A stretch of 64,000 bases of DNA from Apostichopus japonicus. Its lineage: Eukaryota > Echinodermata > Holothuroidea > Aspidochirotida > Stichopodidae. The notes beneath the pieces were generated by a model. It was not told where the DNA came from. It saw nothing but the letters and a program-made list of their open reading frames with translations, and made no database searches. The position numbers and the translations under genes are program-made. The DNA is taken from assembly GCF_037975245.1 (NCBI RefSeq), contig NC_092582.1, positions 23,884,577-23,948,576 of the forward strand, given 5' to 3'. How positions within the stretch are numbered: position 1 is the first letter of the stretch; every line of letters begins with the position of its first letter. This document shows positions 56,769 to 64,000 of this stretch, piece by piece.

Positions 56769-57549
56769 CAAGGGCGGCGGAACCGGGGGGGGCACAGGGG
56801 ACACGTGTCCCCCACTTTTCCTCAGGTTAAAAATGTGCCCTTTTTCTACATAAAAATTTCTAAATAAAAAAAGAGTTTACAAAGCGAAACCCACGTCAAA
56901 TGAAATATTTCGGGAAGTTTTAAATGTTTACTACCACAGGGGTAGGAGCCCAATTTGATTTTTTTTGGGGGGGTGGGGGGTTTTCTGTAACGACTTGCCC
57001 GAAAAAAAAAAAAATTTGCGTTCAGCATGTTAATGTGCATATCATATAGGCAAGCGTTGGTTATATTACATCGCATGCCAATGACATACAATCATTTTCC
57101 GTGTTATAACCCTTCAAAATTGGTTATAATTATTGGGTAAGTCGTTACAATAATAATGATCATAATAATATCAGTTTAAACCATTGAAAAACACATAGAA
57201 AATTATTTTTCTTTTAGTATTTTGACATATTTCATTTGCTTTCATGCACGTATCGATCGCGTGTGCAGGGACTTGGACTTTATAATGATTTCACTTTTTC
57301 ATTTCATTTTGTCTTTTTCCTTTTTTCCCAATTACACATTAGATATTGCAGTGCTAGAATGCATTGTTTCCTTGAAGGGAGGGGGGGGGGGGGTGGCGTT
57401 GATGGAGTGATGTGTATACGCAAATAAGATAATACAATAAGAGTTATAAAGGGTACTAAATATCAGGCTGCATCAGTCCAATCGAATTTCTGCAAAGTGC
57501 CCTTCGACGTTGGTGCCCCCCCAGATTAAAAGTGCTTCCGCCGCCCTTG
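56769..57549 (+). mobile_element. hAT-like element, 781 bp, inside the dispersed repeat
   Basis: The ends CAAGGGCGGCGGAACC and CTTCCGCCGCCCTTG are flanked by a perfect 8-bp TTCAGTTA (56761-56768 and 57550-57557). A related repeat block near 57845 shows the uninterrupted site GTTCAGTTACTG. There is no transposase. Confidence 0.92.
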
Positions 57550-57914
57550 TTCAGTTACCATGTTTACAAGCTATTTTAGTGAAAACAAACTTAAGCCCGC
57601 CTCCTTATAAATATGCATACTATCAACTTGAGCATATATTACCATGTAACCACTATCTACCAACACATTACCAAGTATGAACAAATTCTGACTTTCGGTT
57701 GCGGAGTTATTAGCATTTGGAGATTTTCACGTTTGACCCTGTGACCTCATTATTATTCATGAAATGAGCACCAAAATCAATAGGGTTCCTCTACTCACTA
57801 TGGCACATCTATATACCAAGTTTGATTTCAATCCAACTTGTTGTTGTTCAGTTACTGTGGTTACAAGCTATTTAAGTGAAAATCACTTAAGCCCCATTCT
57901 TTTTAAATATGCAT

Positions 57915-58135
57915 AATATCAACATGAACATTTATCCGCTATCTACCACCATTTACCTGCTATCTACCACCATTTACCCACCATCTACACCATTTACCCG
58001 CTTATACATATGCATATAGTTGATATTATACATATGCATAATATCAACATGAACATTTACCCGCTATCTACCACCATTTACCCGCTATCTACCACCATTT
58101 ACCCACCATCTACACCATTTACCCGCTATCTACCA
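57915..58135. repeat. 20-bp CCGCTATCTACCACCATTTA tandem repeat
   Basis: The unit CCGCTATCTACCACCATTTA occurs in two clusters of several copies separated by an ATACATATGCATA-rich spacer. The whole cluster is duplicated once, about 110 bp apart. Confidence 0.8.
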
Positions 58136-58863
58136 ACATATTAATACCAAGTATAAATAAATTCTGAAGTTTGGTTGCAGAGTTATTAGCATTTGAAGAT
58201 TTTTACGTTTGACCCTGTGACCGCATTAATATTCAGGAGATGAGCACCAAAATCAATACTCTTCTCAGTATGTACTAAGTATGACTTCAATCCAACTTGC
58301 CACTGTTGAGTTATCATGTTTACGAGCCAAGGGCGTCACAAACACACACACACACGATCACCATCGCATAGATTCCTTTTACCTTCGGGCGAGGAATCAA
58401 AAATGGACCCAGTTTATTAAACACATATACCTCTTTGTGTACTTTTACACATTGGTAAGCAATACAATATATGGCATGCAGTGCCTAATATATGGTGTAT
58501 GTATGTTATATTGAGGCCTTTATCTTCCCCCCTGGCCCTTAGGGAGGTTGTTGATCAAGCAAGATTTAAACAATTACTGTTCCATCAGGATTAGGCAGTG
58601 ACAAAATCACTTTCTACTCAGACTCAAATCTAATTATAACTACAACCCAGCTTACCAGTCCTGCTGTACTATGGCGCGAGAAAGCGGAATATATTACGTA
58701 CAAATATATATATGCTGTACTTGCGAAATATATACATGGTTAACTTCAAAAATACATTTTAGACATATTTGTATATATGTTTATAATAATATATTATCTA
58801 ACAATAAGTATTCTGTAAATATATATATACTTACACAAAAATTATATGTTTCTATGCTAAAGA

Positions 58864-59085
58864 TATATATATTCTCTAAGGGAAAAAATAAATATATATT
58901 CTCTAAGAGAAAAATATATATATTCTCTAAGAGAAAAAATATATATATTCTAAGAGAAAAATATATATATTCTCTAAGAGAAAAAAATATATATATTCTA
59001 AGAGAAAAATATATATATTCTCTAAGAGAACAAATATATATATTCTCTAAGAGAAAAATATATATATTCTCTACAAAAAATATAC
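58864..59085. repeat. ~20-bp ATATATTCTCTAAGAGAAAA tandem array
   Basis: About ten copies of a unit that is itself nearly self-complementary (TTCTCTAAGAGAA). It creates YIYSLREK-type ORFs on both strands that are artefacts. It lies inside the TIR element. Confidence 0.9.
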
Positions 59086-59574
59086 AATTGAGTGAAATGC
59101 GCCCTGCACCACTGACGTAACAGTTTACCTGCCTTACAGATTTCAATAGGCACTTGTGGTAGATCGCAGGAAATTTGAGCTGTGCAAATGACTTTCCCAC
59201 GTTCGTCTCCTTTGCAAGGTTTGGCAAACTGCTTACGTAACACACCGGCTAACGTTCCAAACTAATAACCTTGAAATGTGAAGAAGTGAGCAGTTACTGT
59301 TAAGCCGGCTAGTTACGGTACAGAAGGCTTCGCTGTCGAACGTACCGTCGTACAATCAGGGAGTTGTTATGGAATAATCCCTGGTACTATCATGTGCAAT
59401 GTGATATCGCAAACCCACTTACTATGAACTGCATGAAGATTCTGAGCAAACATGTGCGTTTTATGAATGGCCAGTGTAATGAACAGGCTGGTCACTGCTG
59501 AAGTTACTGAACAACTTAACAAACATCTTGGTCAGCACTTACAGAGCTCCGTACTTTGTACAGCATATATATTT

Positions 59575-60010
59575 TTTCGCACAGAATATATTTTTCGTAC
59601 AGAATATATTTTTCGCACAGAATAGGTCTTGAATGTTAGAGAATATATATATTTTCTGTGCACACAATAAAAATATATTTTTGCACAGAATATAATTTTT
59701 CCTGTAGAATATATATTTTTTCTGTCTCAGAATTTATATATTTTGTTAGAGAAAAATATTTTTCTGTCAGAGAATATATATGTTTTGGTACTTTGTACAG
59801 CATATATATATTTTTCGACCAGAATATATTTTTTCGCACAGAATAGAATTTTGTTGTTAGAGAATATATATATTTTCGTACACACAATAAAAATATATTT
59901 TTGCACAGAATATAATTATTCCTGTAAAATATATATTTTTTCTGTCTCAGAATTTATATATTTTGTTAGAGAAAAATATTTTTCTGTCAGAGAATATATT
60001 TTTGCAGAAT
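59575..60010. repeat. ~220-bp AT-rich duplication in the TIR element
   Basis: The block CACACAATAAAAATATATTT, GCACAGAATATAAT, TTTTTTCTGTCTCAGAATTT, AGAGAAAAATATTTTTCTGT occurs at about 59660-59780 and again at about 59880-60000. Confidence 0.8.
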
Positions 60011-61581
60011 ATATATAAATATGTCTAACATGTATTTTTGAAGTAAACCATGTATGTATTTTGCAAGTAAAGCATATATATTGATGTACATAATATATTC
60101 CGCTTTCTCGCGCCATACTATACTCTAATTATACACTTACCATTACCATCAGCATATTGTAAACCATTCTGTGCAAGATCCGCATCAGGTGACCCCCAAA
60201 GATCGTCTCAAGACTGATTAATCCACATTTACCTAATGAGGAGATAAAGACAAAGACAATAAGAATCAGTTGTCACTAATTCTATATTGAGAATATCTGA
60301 ACTAGATCTTTTTATTGCCAACAATAAAATCCCTTGTTTTTGAGTTTGCCATTTTAATATTACTCAACAATTATTCCATTGCTCACAGATGTACAAGCTA
60401 ATGCTAAAATGAATCTGTGTCGTTGAAATAACCCAATAATTGCAAGTTCATTTAATTGAAAGGCGTTTTATTTAAGTTGAATAATTTTTGAAAATTTATC
60501 CATATTCAAAACAATAGGCTAAAATTGGTAACATGTTTGCAATCCTTTGGATTACACTAAATTGATCAGAACACCCATCTAGTTTGGTACTTTAAACACG
60601 ATGCGTGCAGCAAGCCAACGAAGTTGTTCATCTTCGTGTTTACACTTTTACTTTGAAGTCAGGCAAAGCTAGGCCTAATTACTAGTCTGAATTGCTTTTG
60701 TCAAACAATTGGTATACCAGTGTGAAGCAGAGGATGCTCTAATACATAAATGTTGTTGTCTTTGCTTTCACAACTAACCCAGTAACTTCATTTCCACTTT
60801 TGTCAATATACATCAACCTGACCCCCCTCCCACCAACCCAAACACACACTTATAACAGAAATACATATCACCCCTTAGACTATAAAGAGAATACAGAATG
60901 CAATAAGGATTTCGATGACATAACATGCTAAGTGCTTGTCATATTGTGTTGTATGATCTTCTGTGATAAAATCATAAACTGTTACTTGTCACAGTGTAAT
61001 ACTCAATACCTAGCATTATCCATGACAACTATTTAATATGATGGGATGGGTGGACCTTGTCATAAATTACATAATAATAATATCCACTCAACTTGGAAAC
61101 GGTGACAATGGAAAGCCTTTGTTAGTATTAGATGCTCACACAGGAATGAAACTGTTTCATAATGAAATAATGGATGTCTAATGACCATTAAAATTGGTCA
61201 GATTTGAAAGATTAAAGATGCACTTGGCATCAGAATTTCATCCTCTTGAAACCTACAATTATGGTACAATTTGTAGAGATGATACTACAATTAGAGAAAC
61301 ACTGAACAAAAGAGGTCTCAAAGAACAGTTTAAGATACAACCTTTAGCAGTATTCTAACTAGATTGTTCATATGTTATGTCTTGGTTTGCAGTGATTTGA
61401 ATTGATGGGGGTTGGGGGTGGAGGGGTGCTGGATGATAGACTTTCCGGTGTGGAAAATTTCCTTGAGGGATCATCTGATACATCATGGAGTAAAAATATC
61501 CAATTAATTACTTGTATTCTCATATAGGAGGGGGATGGGTGGGTGGGGTAAGAATCAGGTGGTGGGCGATGCAATCATTAC

Positions 61582-61686
61582 CCTGCTCATGTAAACTGTA
61601 CATATTCTTCCAAGAGCTGTAATCCAGATATGAAACTCGTAAATCCCTAAAACTGTCGATCTCAGGACTGAATAATTCCAGTTTAC
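61582..61686 (-). CDS. Candidate exon of a second gene, copy 2
   Basis: The same acceptor and donor as 31130-31234, 105 bp, phase 1 at both ends and open: KLELFSPEIDSFRDLRVS then YLDYSSWKNMYSLHEQ. It keeps its frame with three small offsetting indels relative to copy 1. Neighbouring exon-like segments in copy 2 carry frameshifts, so this may be a remnant of a dead gene. Confidence 0.33.
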
Positions 61687-64000
61687 CTGATGATGAGAAA
61701 AAACAAAATGCATCTGGTCAGTTATAATGTTATTCATGTAAATTGTCATCACCCGGTCTGCAAGTAGCAGCATTCTATTATGTTACATTGTCAAACACAG
61801 AACACAGCTATTATAAACATATGGTATGCTACTGTAATTTCAAAATAATTTCCTCAGTTATAATTGTAAAGAAACTAATGCAACTTGTGAGGAGATAATT
61901 GTATCTAATTTAGTGTGTCAGCTTTGGTGGATGGGAGTTTTTATATTATATTTCTTCATTTAATGGCACCAGGTCCCTGGAGACTGCATTGCCTACATTG
62001 ACCTAGTTACATCACTCTCTGGGGGGGGGGGGTCTCTTTCCAGACTTTAGATCACCAAATGTTTATAGAGTACCCTGTTCAGCTGGTCAATTGCTATCCA
62101 ATATGGTCAGTTCTTTCCACATATTTAAAGAAGACACTTGTAACCTCAACATTTTGAGTTGAAAAAGTTTTGAGATAAAAAAGTCAAAATTTTGAAATTT
62201 TGGAACCCCATACAAACCCCCACCCCCCCCATCCCACACCGTTCCTCGACAAACACTTAACTACTCAGAACAATGCATAAACGCCTATAATTCTGTTAAT
62301 ATTTCTAACTTTTTATTAAGCAGACATGTTTGGAATGCTTTTTTCCCCCTATGTTCCTAGCAATCCACCGTACTCAAGTCGGCAAATTTAGATCAATTTT
62401 AAGATCAATTAGATTTTTTAGAATCAACTGCAGTGACTGGCTCAGCAAGTGAAAATTCTGTATTCACAGCTGCATATACTCAGATGAGTAGGAAGTATTT
62501 CCAATTGTGTTCTCTGTTTATAGTGGCTGGACTTACAAGGGTACTGCAAAGCTTTCCAAATCTTCAGTATTTTCACATAGTTTTTGGAACCTGCTAGCAT
62601 TTTTTAGCACATGAGGACATATCAGGAATAGAAATACTTAATCTAATTTCACTCTGTGGAATATCTGAGACCTAGCCGGGTGCTTCAGAAGAGCTCTGTA
62701 ACATCTCTGAGACTTCTTGTCCTCTTCTACTAAGTATAAAGCATGTGAATACATGTTAGAGAGAAAAATGTAATTTCTATGAAGTATAAATCTAAGCCCT
62801 GGTGAGAGTCTCTGGGGACTTCAGCTGAGGCATTTTCACTTTTCAGATATTTAATGTTCTCTGATAGTGATTTTGCAACCCTAATGGAGCAAAGGGGGGG
62901 GGGGGAGGTGGGGAGGGGTGGCAAGTGCTCACCACCCTAATGGATGCCAGTGCTTGTATATCTTTGAATGCCCTCTAAATGTGTTTATCTTAAACAGTAT
63001 TTAGCTCTCAAATATATTCATGGAAGAAATGTTATCATGATACTGTATGATATTGATAAAGAGTGGCTGCAGAGGAATTTAACTTCCTTAACCATGCTTG
63101 CTAGCCAGCAGTTTGATGAATCAAGGCACAACAAAGATTTACTCCATTCTTACCATTCCTATGGAACTCTGTGCATCAAGAAGTGTACATAGGATACTGA
63201 AAGAAGCTTGATAGGTTCATAGGTCCTGATCTCCTCTATCCAGTACAGTCTCTGTCTTCATATTCACTAGAAGGCTTCTTCCTACAGTTGAATTATAACA
63301 TCATCAAGCCATTCGAGCCTCAGTAACTTCTAAATCAAAAGTGAAACACTAACATGAAATCAAATTAGTTATTCCAAATTTCAGAAGACTTCAGAAACAA
63401 AAGGATACTCACAACAACAAAAAACCCATTGTAGCAGTTCCACGTTGATCCAATCATTGATCTCAATTAAGTGATTATACAGTGTTTGGTTTCTGAAGCT
63501 TTTTGAAAGTTCCTACTGTATACAACTTTTGCATTCAGTTAGCAATGTGACACTACAGCAGTCTTTGTAGGCAATCTAATTCACATGTTAGCTGTAAAAG
63601 ACCCGTAAAAGACGTTTTAGCAAGTAAATTATGTAAAAGTGCATATTTGATTTGTGATATTGAAGCTGAAGATACGTCAATAGGAAATGTGCATTACTAG
63701 CACAAACCCTGGAAATTCTGGATACGTTCCCATAATGGGTTGTCTTGGACCAGTAAGGGTGGTGTAAATCACTGCAGTATTTTGGGTGACACAAACTACA
63801 ATAATGCTTGTAATGGAATATTGAAACTCAATCTCTGGAAAACCTTGCATTTTATTTGGCCTTTGCTCACTGGCAGGTTAGCACTTAAATCCACAATATC
63901 CCAGGAGAGGAAACAACTCCAGAGTACTTTAAGAGTAGGTTTTAATGACTAAATTTGGCTAAAACTGTTCAGACAGTTGGATGATCCCGCAAATCCTTCT

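Larger units (their letters stand above)
56611..58400 (+). repeat. Dispersed repeat, interrupted by a hAT element
   Basis: Three related blocks with GACCT..GACCTCATT, ATGAGCACCAAAATCAAT, CAAGTATGACTTCA.TCCA and GTTCAGTTACCATG(TTTACAAGC) occur near 56680, 57735 and 58215. The last ends in GGGCGTCACAAACACACACA and CGGGCGAGGAATC. A 20-bp CATTTACCCGCTATCTACCA repeat is amplified at 57915-58135. Confidence 0.7.
58672..60115. mobile_element. TIR element, 1.44 kb, ~110-bp arms
   Basis: The outer ends TGGCGCGAGAAAGCGGAATA and its reverse complement begin inverted arms of about 110 bp. TACTA flanks both sides (58667-58671 and 60116-60120). Copy 1 of the segmental duplication (around 29755) lacks the element, so it inserted after the duplication or was lost there. 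The duplication may be 5 bp, or a TA dinucleotide; the superfamily is open. The interior is AT-rich and non-coding. Confidence 0.88.
58497..64000. repeat. Segmental duplication, copy 2 (runs off the window)
   Basis: Collinear with copy 1: 58497-61880 matches 29598-31527, and 61885-64000 matches 35408-37365, same strand. It differs by the 58672-60115 insertion and a 62200-62345 insertion. The minus-strand exon-like segments here are mostly frame-broken (62653-62729, 63154-63329), except for 61582-61686. Confidence 0.85.

Noticed and set aside
58671-59245. ORFs with YIYSLREK / IYIFSLRE repeats on both strands
   Set aside because: Products of the 20-bp self-complementary AT-rich array.

Overview
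This is animal nuclear DNA: intron-rich, AT-rich, mostly non-coding, and crowded with small DNA transposons, inverted repeats and tandem arrays. Nothing looks prokaryotic: there are no operons, rRNAs, tRNAs or CRISPR arrays. The one gene that can be read with confidence is an NLR-type innate immune receptor with a DED-like N-terminal domain and a NACHT domain. Such genes are greatly expanded in echinoderms, amphioxus and other marine invertebrates. Together with the abundant AGGCCTA-like words and the GGGCGTCACAAACACACAC-type dispersed repeats, this suggests an invertebrate deuterostome, perhaps an echinoderm such as a sea cucumber. The taxon is an inference.

Layout. 0.7-2.5 kb is an ~155-bp tandem array, and 3.8-6.2 kb is a 59-bp array of about 41 copies with higher-order structure. 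7.2-7.8 kb and 10.0-11.1 kb are two terminal-inverted-repeat (TIR) elements; the second has ~270-bp arms and an 8-bp target duplication. From 12.0 to 25.1 kb lies the plus-strand NLR gene. It has four coding exons (12032-12092, 13453-13743, 15724-16902, 24833-25149) joined in one consistent frame, and intron 1 holds a decayed extra copy of the DED exon. Intron 3 (7.9 kb) is a transposon nest: a dead ZMYM1-like hAT transposase, a hAT MITE inserted into it, two inverted copies of another MITE, and several relics sharing a hairpin core. No leucine-rich-repeat exon is recognised downstream on the same strand, so the C-terminus is unresolved.

From 25.3 to 28.7 kb there is a nested hAT pair and then a dispersed repeat that twice carries the same series of nuclear-receptor-like half-sites (DR4-DR5-DR1). 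From 29.6 to 37.4 kb is one copy of a segmental duplication whose partner runs from 58.5 kb to the window end. Inside it are minus-strand exon-like segments that may belong to a second receptor-like gene or pseudogene. One exon is open in both copies but differs mainly at amino-acid-changing positions. The first copy contains a 1.8-kb TIR element (32.3-34.1 kb) filled with a palindrome-bearing minisatellite. The second contains a 1.44-kb TIR element (58.7-60.1 kb) whose empty site survives in the first.

The rest is repeats: a variable ~30-40-bp array (39.5-40.9 kb), an inverted hAT copy (43.9-44.8 kb) interrupted by a 22-bp perfect palindrome with its own target duplication, TTAA-flanked elements (45.6-47.2 kb), and a 30-bp array (48.9-50.5 kb) that creates long but artefactual ORFs. 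The clearest biology is an immune-receptor gene embedded in a hAT-rich, duplicating neighbourhood.
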